64,000 nucleotides of DNA, from NCBI GenBank assembly GCA_030704615.1, contig CM060731.1, forward strand, positions 31,620,001 through 31,684,000, in the 5' to 3' direction. Positions 1 to 10,317 of the stretch are shown piece after piece. The position numbers and the translations under genes are program-made. The notes beneath the pieces are model-generated. The model was given only the letters and a program-made list of their open reading frames with translations, had not been told where the DNA came from and ran no database searches. This DNA is from Takakia lepidozioides. Lineage: Eukaryota > Streptophyta > Takakiopsida > Takakiales > Takakiaceae. Within the stretch, counting starts at the first letter, position 1, and each line of letters starts with the position of its first letter.

Positions 1-3000
1 GAGTCTGAGGCAAGGCCTTGCTTCGCGATTGACTTGACTTTCAAAAGCAGCTGTTTCCGGTCAACTGCCTTGTCTGTTGTGGAGATCCCATTGAGCTCCA
101 TAAGGCGTACATCCTCGTCATCAAAGCTGGTTCCTCTTTCAAAATCAAGTGTCCTAGGTGATCTAACAGCATTTTGATTCAGGGGTGCATTCCTTAGCTC
201 CAATAAGAGCGAGGAAGAGTAACCGTCCCCATCTCTCTCAAAAAACTTGGAAATCTCCTCCAGAGTCTTCCCTTTTGTTTCTGGGGTGTAAATGTAGATG
301 AAGATTATTGACAGGAATGAAATGGCAGCAAACAAGGAAAAAGTTCCGGCGGTAGTGATAGCATCAGAGATAGATAGGAAAGTAAGGGCCACCGTACCAC
401 TTGCAAGTCGGTTCATGACAACGCCGAGGCCCATAGCCTGAGCTCGCAACCTTAAAGGGAAAATCTCTGAAGTGAGAACCCAACAAATGGGGCCAAACCC
501 AATGGAGAAGAATGCAACAAATGAGCAGATTGCTAGAATGGCCAGCACTGCAACAAATCCCGACCCATGTTTTACACCATCAAGGACAACAGGAAGCTTG
601 TCATCTGAAGAGGGCGTTGGAGCACCTAGAAAAACAAATCCAATGGCAAGAGTAGCAAGAGACACAGTCATCCCCACAGAGCTTGTAAGCAGCAATGGTC
701 GCCGGCCAATACGGTCAAGCCAGATGGTGGCAACCAAGACAAAGAAAGTCTTTGAAAATCCGACAGCAATGGTTGCTGCAAGCACCCCAGTTTTGCTGCT
801 GATGCCAGCTTGGTTGAACACTGCAGGGCTGTAGTAAACAGTGGCATCAATGCCTGAAGCTTGCTGAAAAAACTGAATGCCAAGGGCAAGGACAAGCATT
901 CGCCTCACTGTGGGCGTGGGCCACAAAAGCTCTCGCCAGATCCCTGCCCCTTGGCTTCCTGGACCCTGCAGCCACACACACACACATTATAGGCCAGTGC
1001 TCCCCTTGTAGAAACACGTAACGTGAGATCGAATATGCTGGTGGATTTAAAACAAGTTGAATCATGTTTCATTGACCAGATTGAGGTCTGAACCACCCCT
1101 ACCGTTTGCAATGTCATGCGATCCGAGCCATTCTGAGGTGTTTCTGAGTGCCCATCTAGAACATCAGACCTTGTGAGTCCTGCAGCTTCCATAATCTCCA
1201 CAAGCCGCAGATTAGCCTCAGCTTTGTCACTTGACGTCTTGAGCAATACATCCTCAGCTTCCTCAATCCGCTTTTTCATGACAAGCCAACGTGGAGACTC
1301 GGGCATAACCAGCACACCAACTGCAAGACAAATGGCTGGCGCCATTCCCAATCCTAGCATCAACCGCCAGCTCAAGTGGGCTGGTAGGCCCGAAAGAAGG
1401 AAACTAACTATGTACCCAAGAAGAATGCCAATGTTGATGAAGATTTCAGGAAGTGAAACAAGTAAGCCCCGGCTACTTGCTGGCGAGACTTCAGCAGTGT
1501 AGACAGGAGCTATCATGAGTGCAAACCCAACACCGATGCCTGCAAGTATTCGCCCCACCATGAGCACTGAAAAAGTGGGAGCAAACCCCATTACTGCAGC
1601 ACCGACCAGAAAAAACAATGCTGCAACGCCCATAGTTCCTCTCCGTCCAATGGCATCGGCCAAGCGACCAGCAGCTGCTGCCCCCAAGAGAGAGACTAAA
1701 TTCAATGAACCCACTAGCGCCTCCTCCTGCAGCTCCTGGATGGCAAGATCCTCTTTTATGAAGAGCACAGCGCCACTGATAATACCAGCATCTGCAGTTC
1801 CCATGCCAGATTGAGTCTATGCGCTACATTTGAGCAAACAAAAACACATTTCGATCCGGTACCCACACTATGGGCCCAAGACACCCTCACTCTCATTCAA
1901 GGCAACCGCCTTCCAGAGTTGATTTGCATCCGTCGAGGACTTCACAAACTACTGGCTGACAGAAGTGTTGAGTACCTTGTGAAGATGCACTATCTTCTTC
2001 CCCAAAAGATTCATGGGCAATTATCTTCACTTACTCCACCTCTGGAGCACTTCACACTGACAACCATTAGTCCAGCATTGTAGGATAAAGAACAGTTGTC
2101 AATATCATCTGTGCAAGTGAGTGAGTACAGACAGGATAGACAAAATATTGCAGATAAATCTCAGCAGATCAACAAGTAATTTTGTCTAAGACATTCTTTG
2201 CATCCAACAATCCAGCTCTGGACAGGTGGAAGGTGGAGCTTCCAAAAGGATCAGTAACATGGGCCAGGAGGTGCAGAAAGGTGTAGAGTTTGTTCATGTC
2301 CATGAAAGAATTCTTGATCATGAGTTTTGCAGAACAATATACTCTTCGCACCAGCTGTCCAATTTCGCCAAAGGTGATGGTCAAAATGGTCTCCACCAAA
2401 AATGGTGTGTGGTAAATGTATGTCAGGATGTGTCTTTGAAATCAGGTTGAGGACAATACCACCGCATCACTGAACATTTCACTGTTGGGATGTGGAGAAC
2501 CAACGAAGGTATATCTCCAACACTGACCTCCCCTTGCCACTCGATCTGCTGAAGACCACCCAGGGTAAAGTGAATTTGATGGGCCCTGGGTTCCTCAGAG
2601 TCAATCAATGGCTGCAAGGGTCTACACCAATATAATGGCAAAGCATTACACTTCCGGGAATATCCGCTGTTCTTCAGCCGATCAACAAAAAGGCCAGGCC
2701 AGCCAGGTTCTCCAATGGTCAACAGATCTAAGGATGTGAGACACGGAGTGTCCAAGTTCTATGTTTCCACAAGTGTCGCATTAGATTAAAGAACTCTCCG
2801 TGTGCTGAGCTTTCCCTGACGACCAATGTTGACAAGATCTTGCAGGGCGAATCGATCGATTGATGAAACATGGTTGAAGCAGAGCAAGCCAGGAATGCAT
2901 TTTGACAGAAAAAGAGGAGAAAAACAAAAGAACAGGCCCATGGAGATGCTTACCATAACCCAGTAAGGTGGAGTTGAGAGATGCCAAGAGTGCACATCCG

Positions 3001-3188
3001 AGTGCATACTTGTTTAAGTTCTTCCATTCACTTCTGCCTCGGCTGGTACCGGACGTTGACAGTAGCTCATACTTCCCCACAAGCTTAGCTTTCTGACCTC
3101 CATCATCCGCCTCCAAGCCCCTTGGGCTGTGCCCACGCTGGTTCCCATTCACTGCATCGGGTATGATTTCCCGCTCATCTTGCGCCAT
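1..3188 (-). CDS. Polyol/monosaccharide:H+ symporter (PLT/PMT type), 3' end outside window
   Basis: Sugar transporter of the major facilitator superfamily, expected to co-transport polyols or monosaccharides with protons across a membrane. Exons read on the minus strand: 3188-2954, 1791-1103, 965-1 (open at the window edge). Phases agree: the first junction splits the Asp codon of GYDAGIISGA, and the donor after exon 1 reads TATG|GTAAGC. Visible are GRIAGIGVGFALMIAPVY-like text (GRILAGIGVGFA), PVYTAEVSPASSRG, PESPRWL, the QQASGID segment, DRIGRRPLLL and PETKGKTLEE. These match plant polyol transporters more closely than hexose (STP) or tonoplast TMT proteins. At least 629 residues are coded, against about 500-540 usual. 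The excess is a hydrophilic N-terminus of about 70 residues and an acidic C-terminal tail of over 80 residues after PETKG. The start ATG at 3188 is followed by a hydrophilic stretch before the first membrane helix. The substrate is not predictable from sequence. Confidence 0.9.
1792..2953 (-). other. Intron 1 of the polyol transporter, with coding-like remnants
   Basis: This 1.16-kb intron runs from donor GTAAGC (2953) to acceptor CTGCAG (1792). On the minus strand it holds two open stretches, 2755-2423 (110 codons) and 2399-2169 (76 codons). Their composition is protein-like (for example LPLYWCRPLQPLID and GEIGQLVRRVYC). I recognise no family. They may be remnants of an inserted gene copy or chance reading frames. 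Confidence 0.4.
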
Positions 3189-4345
3189 AATGGTGAGCTA
3201 TGCCACCTCAACCAGTCTCTCTCCACCAGCACCAACCCATCAAAGCATTTTGCTGCAGCTACCAGCTTCCCTGAAAGGCTGTAGCTTCAGCTTTAGAGAC
3301 AACCATCTGCATCATTGATTCCCCCGACTCTCCTCTACTTCCTCTCGTTCAAGTCGAGCACGAGAGAGCGAAAGACTTTCTAACACTGAGCTAACAGATC
3401 AAAATTTCATCCGTTCAAAAACTAGATTTTGACTATCTAGTAACCAATCAAGATTTGCCCGACGAGGCCTCCGAGAAAGTCTGGTCCTTGACCCGAGAGT
3501 GCGATAGCAGCGGACCTTTCTAGTTCTTGTCCTGTTTGGAATTATCACGGGGTCATCTGTCTATTGCATATCTGAAAAGATCGTTGTGGATCCGTTTGAT
3601 AGACACTCTCAATCTATCTTTCGCTGCCTCTGTTTTGGCTGCCCAAAAAACTTGGGTTAAGCTTCTTGCAGCTCGTTAGAGACTCTCTGTGGACCCCCGT
3701 TGCAGAGTCCTGCGACTCTCGAGGGTGAGGAGGGATTCTTCGCCGAAGAGTCCCCAAGCAGCAATTTGTTTGGGCAGTTTATGCCCCCCCCCCTCCCTCC
3801 GTGGAGACCTGGCCTCTCTCATCTATCTCCCCCGAGTTCCATTCTGTCTCCTGGTTTTGAGTGGAAACATCACTGGAAAATAAAGGCAAAAACCCAGCTC
3901 GACCTAGATTTCCCGAGCAGCTGTCTTCGGTTTTTTCCCTCATCATGTCTGGTCGAGTCTCGTTGTAGATTTTGGGTTCCACAGATGACGACAGTTACAG
4001 TTTTTGTTCGTGGCATTTCTCCATCTTCAGCTCATTATTCTCTCTTCATCGTTCTGCAATTTTTGTTCTCTTATTTCCCTTCCTCCTCTAGCCTATTGTT
4101 CGTTTCATCGATGGCTTTCTCCTCTGTGTAGGTTTTGAGCCTTGCTCCAGGCCTTTTTCCAGTTTGTCCTGTCTTCTGCCTTGAGATTTTGGAAGTGATG
4201 TGCAAAATGTCAAAGAGCAAAAAGTTGACATGTAGAATGTGCACAGGAACTTCATAACCGATGTAAATTTAGTGATGCATAAGACAATGCATGATGGCTT
4301 GATGTGCTATATGATAAGCTTCTTCACATTGTACACAAGCCCAAG
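3189..4345. promoter_or_regulatory. Promoter and leader of the polyol transporter; 3' flank of the plastid gene
   Basis: No gene is supported here. The stretch lies between the transporter start (minus strand) and the stop codon of the upstream minus-strand gene. It contains CT-rich and GA-rich leader-like sequence (about 3300-3370 and 3690-4110). An open frame at 3700-4131 (+) has low-complexity Ser/Pro/Phe composition and no recognisable domain, so I do not call it. Confidence 0.4.
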
Positions 4346-6321
4346 TCATACCATCATCTCCTCAAGATCGGCCTCAAATATAAACTCTCCTTTGGAAAGA
4401 CTGCTAGCTTCAGCCAATATCTGGTTAACATCCAGAATCTTTTCCTCATTGCTTGAACCCTGCAAAGATGTAATCTGTTAGAGAAATCGGCTAGCTTGCA
4501 TACTGTAGAATGACTTAGCTAAGACATCACCATGCCTAAACTGCATCACGGATGGGTGCTTGACATTTTAGACTACCCAAGTCTAAGACATAGAGCCCCA
4601 CAAGCACAATCTTTGGGGGTAGCATCAATGTTTGGACTCAAGCAATCTGTTTACAGGGCTTGTAGCCCTTAAAACTGATCTTCCAATATACGTGACTGGG
4701 TCACCACACATCCTACCTTGCAACAGGGTAACCTTGCACCTAGGCCTAAGTACATTAAAACCATGTAAACCCATCGCCTATCCAGTGGGCTATCTGTTGA
4801 AAGCTTCCTAGCCCCAAACTATAAAGGCAGAGAAAGCCACATTTGTCATGTCACACCAAAACCTTTTACAAAGGGAGACTGGCAAGGTCAAACTCAATCT
4901 ACAAACCGGCATTGCTTTTTAATTAGTTGCTTTCTGCACAACCTGTGAGTGTTTTGAAAGGCTGAAGGATGTTCCTCTAAAGAAAGAAGTGGAAAAAAGA
5001 GGAAGTGGGGGTTACAGTGCACACACCAAGAGTTCAGGAACCTCATTGACAACATCCTTGACGACATCCCGTGTGATTATGCCTTGCATCTGGTCACATT
5101 CCAATCCCCATGATGCATGTTCAGAAAGTCACAACTAATGACTTGGACAAGATAGGTGTTGCTTTGAACTACACTAAGACGCAAAAACTGGTACGAAAAC
5201 AGCTGAGAATCTAAATTGAAGCAGAAATCTGACAATTACTGACCTCCTCAGAATGGTAATCTTTCTCAAATTCAAGCATGGTTGATTTCGCTACCATGGC
5301 CTCAAATTGAGCTCCCACACCTGCAACATTTGGTGCTGATTCCTTACTTCCACTGCAACTCCCGCTACTGCTGCCACTACCCCCACAGCAACTGCTCCCA
5401 TTTCCCTCTGCCTCACACACACCTCTGAATATATCCCGTCCTTTATTGCACATCAAGCCCTGCTCGACAAAACACAGGTTAGTCTCTGAACTGCTAGTCT
5501 ACTCCAACACCTGTTATTGCAGGAATGGGCATTGTTTTCTTTGGCAACTCTTTCATATGCTTTTCTCGTAATGCTGGAAATTCACCTGTCACGCTATCAA
5601 ATATGATCAACATCGATCGTTGTACTACGAGAACTAGAAATGTTGATCATCTTTTCAAACACAAAGTACAAATTAAGCCTCAGGACTCGCATTTCCTCCT
5701 CCACCTCTCTCTGAACATATCCGCGGAATGCAGTCCATATGAGCTCCAATTTAAGTCACCTCCTAGCACCAGATCTGGCAGCTAGACCTTAAGAAGGGTT
5801 GATTTAAGTGCCCTGATTTCCTTCAACCTTACCACGATTCTATTTCCTCAATACTCATTTTGAAATTGGCAATGATAGGCAGAGATCACAACATCCAAAG
5901 CATCGGGAGGACATGTTACAGTACATTTATCTTGCAAAAGTTACACCCTTCAAATAAGCATCCAGTGTACGAATGGTGATGGCAAATGCCATCAAACATC
6001 CAGAACGGAAAAAAACGGAATGCCTGACGATTGGGAATGAAACATGCCACAGCCAACAATGTGGAGCTGCTGAAGCAAATGGTAACGAAACTACCATCAA
6101 ACATAAATGCATACTAGACAACACACATACAGCAGAAAAAGAAATGCACGTACAAATGCTGGCATTGATCTCGAGAAGCTCACAGAGGCTGGTTTATTCC
6201 TGAGCTCCTGTGAACCGAAAGGTGCAATTGATGCTGCAGAGAGCTGCATCGAAGTCTGCAAACCAACGGTGTGACAGACAGCCATGGCAGGAGCTTTGAA
6301 AGATGCTGAAGCTGTAGCCAC
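4346..6321 (-). CDS. Small putatively plastid-targeted protein, family not recognised
   Basis: Four exons on the minus strand fit in phase: 6321-6154, 5459-5244, 5089-5027 and 4459-4346, giving 186 residues. Residues 1-56 (MATASASFKAPAMAV...) are Ser/Ala-rich with Lys/Arg and almost no acidic residues, typical of a chloroplast transit peptide. Next come a short Cys-containing segment (LMCNKGRDIFRGVC), a Gly/Ser/Cys-rich linker beginning CCGGSGSSSG, and an acidic C-terminal half with predicted helices (QGIITRDVVKDVVNE; KILDVNQILAEASSL) ending EADLEEMMV. No membrane helix is visible. All internal junctions have AG acceptors and GT donors, and all exons are phase 0. I cannot assign a function. 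The even phasing and conserved-looking C-terminus argue that it is real. Splicing could differ at the last exon, where GTATGA doubles as a stop and a possible donor. Confidence 0.6.
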
Positions 6322-7229
6322 AGCGATCTTCGTCCAGAATGTCTAAACTTCGCAAATGGAACTTTCTGACAACTCAGAAACTCCAAAACCCAAATGCAGG
6401 AGAGGTATTACAGCTCAAGCAGTGGCAGGAAGCATCCAATGCAGGAAATATGGCAGCGATCAAACACCGCATCAGCTCCACCGAAGAAAAGCCGCCTGGA
6501 ACTCTGGACGCTGGACAACTCAGCGACGAGAGTGCTACCTCCTACACATCTTCTCCATCTTTTTCCTCCAACGGTTTTGGATACATTGGGAAGGAACATC
6601 CAACGGCCAAGAGGACGGACTTTGTTAGCCACGTGGAAATCTTTTAAGCTCAGATTGGCTTCTGAGATTGCATTTATATCCGAAGTGATAAACGGATGAT
6701 AACGTGGATGAGGATCATCCAAAGAAGCCTGGAAGAACCCTAGGCTGAGCCATCCATACTGCCGCCCATTCTACGCGCTTTGTAACACCCTTGTTTTCTC
6801 TGGGGATTAGACTAGTTCCGTGCGGAACATTGGAATGGGGCCCCTCCTCACAGATTTCTGCCCCTGAGCCCTTCTGAGGGAAAAATAGGATCTCTATGTG
6901 AGCTTCGCAGAAGATGGAGGGAGATGGCAGTAAGTTAGGATTTGCGAGCTTGTGGAATGACCGAGTATGGGAGGAGTGGGCCCGGATCCATGGTGCGCTG
7001 GGGGTCTGACGATGTAGCATTCAGTGTACCCTGGCCAGGCATTTTGTTTGGCGCGCTTCACCGCTTGGGGTCTTGGGGATTGATCGTGATGTGAAGGCGT
7101 GTTCGACATTTGAGGGGTTTTGTAGGCTTTGTTCGGAGTGGGGGAGGTAGAAGAGAGTTGAATTTTCGATCTCCCGAGAGTGTTTGAGGTTCCAGAGGAA
7201 GTCAAGAAGGAGCAGAAGAGTGAGTGAGG
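6322..7229. promoter_or_regulatory. Divergent promoter region between the plastid gene and the TMEM45 gene
   Basis: About 0.9 kb separates the two divergent start codons. Several overlapping short frames exist here on both strands, but none shows a domain or splice-compatible continuation. The parts near each ATG are probably leaders. I see no convincing TATA box. Confidence 0.4.
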
Positions 7230-8392
7230 ATGGGCACCCTGATAGGCCACATCGTGCCAGCTCTCGTATTGATCGCAGTTGGATTTTGGCATCTTCTGTC
7301 GTCTTTCAGCAGCTATGCTAAAGCACCCGCGAATTACAGTGCCAAGGCATGGTACCCAGTGGGGTGGCTCCCAAGCAGGCTCAAGCATGTAGAGCTTTAC
7401 ATTATGGTGGCGTTGATTCCCCTGGCAATATTCTACGAGCTTGGGATCTCCACCAGCTTCCACCCTTTTGTTGATGGCGCCATAGCCGGCAATCGAGTGA
7501 CCAGCTTTGAGCATGCCACCGTCCTCATCATGTTTTGGTTGTTTGCTTTGTTTGTGTTGCTCAGTGAAACTACGGCAGCATTGCCATTGCCCATAGAGGC
7601 GTCGTTTTTGTTTGCGAGCCTGGCATTTGCAGTTGAGTGGATATCAATCAGACATGAGGCTGCACAGACCCTTGGGCTGGAAAGCCAGTGTAACATACTA
7701 CTTTCGTACATCGCCTGTGTATGCGCAGTGGGTGCAGGTAAAAGCCTCTCCTTAACCCCTCTGTTCCTCGCTGCTGATTGTGCGTGTGTGATATACAGTG
7801 TTGTTTGGACTTTGTTCTAAAGTCTGTGAAAGTCAACCCTATGATTTCCCTCAGTAATTCCCTGCATAACTTTAGAAATAGAAAGCCCCCTGGCAAGATG
7901 CACATATATGTGCATTAGTACCAACGTGTTTTTTTAGAAGATCTCGAGGGTTTGGAATTTGTATTTACTATCCAAGACAAAGTGGATTTTCTGGCAGGCG
8001 CTCTGGCTCTTCGGCCAAAGAACTTCTTGGTGGATGTGGTGCTGTGCATGGGCCTCGTCTTGCAAGGAACGTGGTTGATTCAGATTGGTCTATCCCTTTA
8101 TGTGGAGGCGTACATTCCTCAGGGATGCCATTACAGACTCGATCTTCCTAGTGCAATTGACGGCTCTACACAGTGTGACATAGAGGAGGCAAAGATCCGG
8201 GCCATAGCTCTCATGAACTTGGCATTTAATTGTCACGTGATCCTGGTAGTGCTGTTTTCTGTATTGGCGTTTGCTGTGGTGGCAAAGCTCCATGGACATC
8301 GGCAGCAGGGCTATGACCCTCTTGTCCAGGAGTCGGATCCTGAGTTTTTGCAATTGAAAGTCCTACCGAAACTCAGTTTTGACAAGCGATAG
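7230..8392 (+). CDS. TMEM45-like (DUF716) multi-pass membrane protein
   Basis: Two exons, 7230-7737 and 7938-8392, join in phase (donor GCAG|GTAAAA; acceptor TTTTTTTAG) and code for 320 residues. The protein is strongly hydrophobic with about seven membrane segments, the first being HIVPALVLIAVGFWHLLSS. Features of the plant DUF716 proteins related to animal TMEM45A/B are visible: GFWHL near the N-terminus, FEHATVLIMFW, and a later LVLQGTWLIQIG with a final AIALMNLAFNCHVILVV helix. The C-terminus is a short hydrophilic tail. Some family members are linked to virus response in tobacco, but the molecular function is unknown. The start is the second Met of the frame (MRMGTL read from a GTG). The ATG at 7230 is the only ATG before the first helix. 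Confidence 0.85.
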
Positions 8393-10317
8393 ATAGCTCT
8401 TTACTTGACAGGTGATTTGCCCCATAAGCAATGATCAAATGTCTTGTACAAACATATAGGAGAGTTTACAGGGGAGGGTTTTGGAAGAGAGAGCAGTGAT
8501 CTTGCAGGCTCCTCGTTCTTGTTAAAAAGGGATTGCAAGCAATGTGTATGCAGTGCAGCTTTGGACTGGGGCTTTAACCCTTTGGAATTGTAAATGCATT
8601 GGATCGATTCACACCCACAACAATCTCAGATTTTCAGTAGGCCAGATACTCTGATTCCAGGGGCATACGACTGTAAGTATTTCAGAGTTACTCAAAAGGC
8701 TGTGAGCAGGTACTACATTCCAGTAGAATCGCACTTATCTCAAATCCTCCTAAGTATTGAAGACTGCGACGAATCTCACGGCTAGTTGGGGCTAGATGAG
8801 GCGTGCAAGTCAAGGAGAGGTGTTCGCCTAAGACTGAGTTTTATCTGCACCAGCGTTTGAATCTTGTCTTGTTGCTGAAGTAGCACAGAGATGATTACGG
8901 AAACTGCCATCATCCTGAACTGAGTGGGTCTTCCCTCGCTGTGGCACCTGTTTTGGAGAGTTATGGGAGTGAGATTTGATCTCATGTCATTGTGTTGCAA
9001 TCAGTATGAAGTAATCTGCTGTAGTGGTCTAGCTTGAACTTCCTGAGCAAGACTCTCTTTGGCGAGCCCACTTGTTTTGGTCTTTACTCTTCACGTGAAG
9101 ATATAGTCTAGCATCCAAATACATTGAGCATGTATCTGCGTCATGCAGTCTAAATCTGGAATGGTGAGTTCACAGCTTAGTTGCCTTTTGTCGCATTTTG
9201 GGTATCTGCAAAATCAGTGCAATGACAACACACCCAGCTACTTCAAATCAAGATATGCGAAAAGGAAAGTGACCCGGTGATGAGAGCTACAGTCTGACAA
9301 CTTTTTCATTTGTCCAGTGACCACTGTAAGCATCAAACACGCCAACATTGGCATAGAAGAGGATGAGCCTCCTTTGCTATTCAGAGTTTTCATGTGTTTG
9401 TGGAGCTGCTTTACTCTCCCTATAGCCCTTTTAAGGGTGGAGGAGGTATACAGTATCAAAGGAAGCATTGCCTGTTTGAGTAATAAGACCGAAAGGGGCA
9501 TGTAGGATCTCAAATCTCACCAAACTAGGTGGCTCATCAGTCTTGGGTCTCTCATTTTTATACTTCCCCAAAAAGTATCTTTGCAATCAATGTTGCGGTT
9601 GGACCATCTCGTATCCCTGGCAATTAAATTCAGCATCTTCAATTTTCTGGCAGTAATAATCAGCTCGGATATTAGACCAGCAATTTGTGGCCCCCAGACC
9701 CATAATGTCCATCGCTGAGATTCGTGTCCCGCAAAAAAGAATGCACCCTCAACCATGAGCCCCTCTACTTACCATAGCACCACCAACAATGAGACTAGGG
9801 CATATGCTCTACAGGGATGTGATACAGATACAGCCCATTCTTACAGCAAATGTTTCCTTTTTAATTCTGATAAATATCTTGTTGTTCTGGCATATTCTGA
9901 ACATAGAGAACCAGGAACAACAGACTCAAGATCAATCGAAGTGCAGAAAAGCAGAGAATTGTCACTGTAGTATGCCTGCAGTGACGCATTACTCTTAGTG
10001 CATGAACTTAGTATCAATCTATTCAACAACATCTGTAACCCAATGCAGCGAACTCTTAACTCCAACACAATACATAAATCATTAGGTGGCAGGCCTTCCC
10101 TATGCACCTGCCTGGAGAGATCAGTCGAAGTTTCACCTGGTTGAAAATGTGATAACTCACATACCCAGGCGGACATCTTTCTCCATCCCCAAATACTGTT
10201 GACAAACCCCTACAGGTTCCCTGCATGAATACCTCACTTGACATCTCCACCTTCATAAATGTAGTACAAAAACTCTATTGGCTCAGAGAACCGCATCGAT
10301 GTACCTCCAGCAACTAC
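8393..10317. other. Convergent intergenic region, no gene seen
   Basis: This is the shared 3' flank of the TMEM45-like gene (+) and the antiporter gene (-). It is AT-rich, with only short open frames on either strand and no domain, RNA gene or long repeat that I can recognise. It must hold the 3' untranslated regions and polyadenylation signals of both genes. Confidence 0.5.

Noticed and set aside
905-1102. Read-through of transporter exon 2 into the next intron
   Set aside because: Donor ACG|GTAGGG and acceptor CTGCAG at 966 restore the QGAGIWRELL segment typical of polyol transporters; the read-through tail is not protein-like.
3700-4131. Open frame of 143 codons (+)
   Set aside because: Starts with TTG, is Ser/Pro/Phe-rich low complexity, has no domain, and lies in leader-like sequence between two minus-strand genes.
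6339-6722. Several overlapping frames on both strands upstream of the plastid gene
   Set aside because: Mutually exclusive, compositionally random, and located in the divergent promoter.
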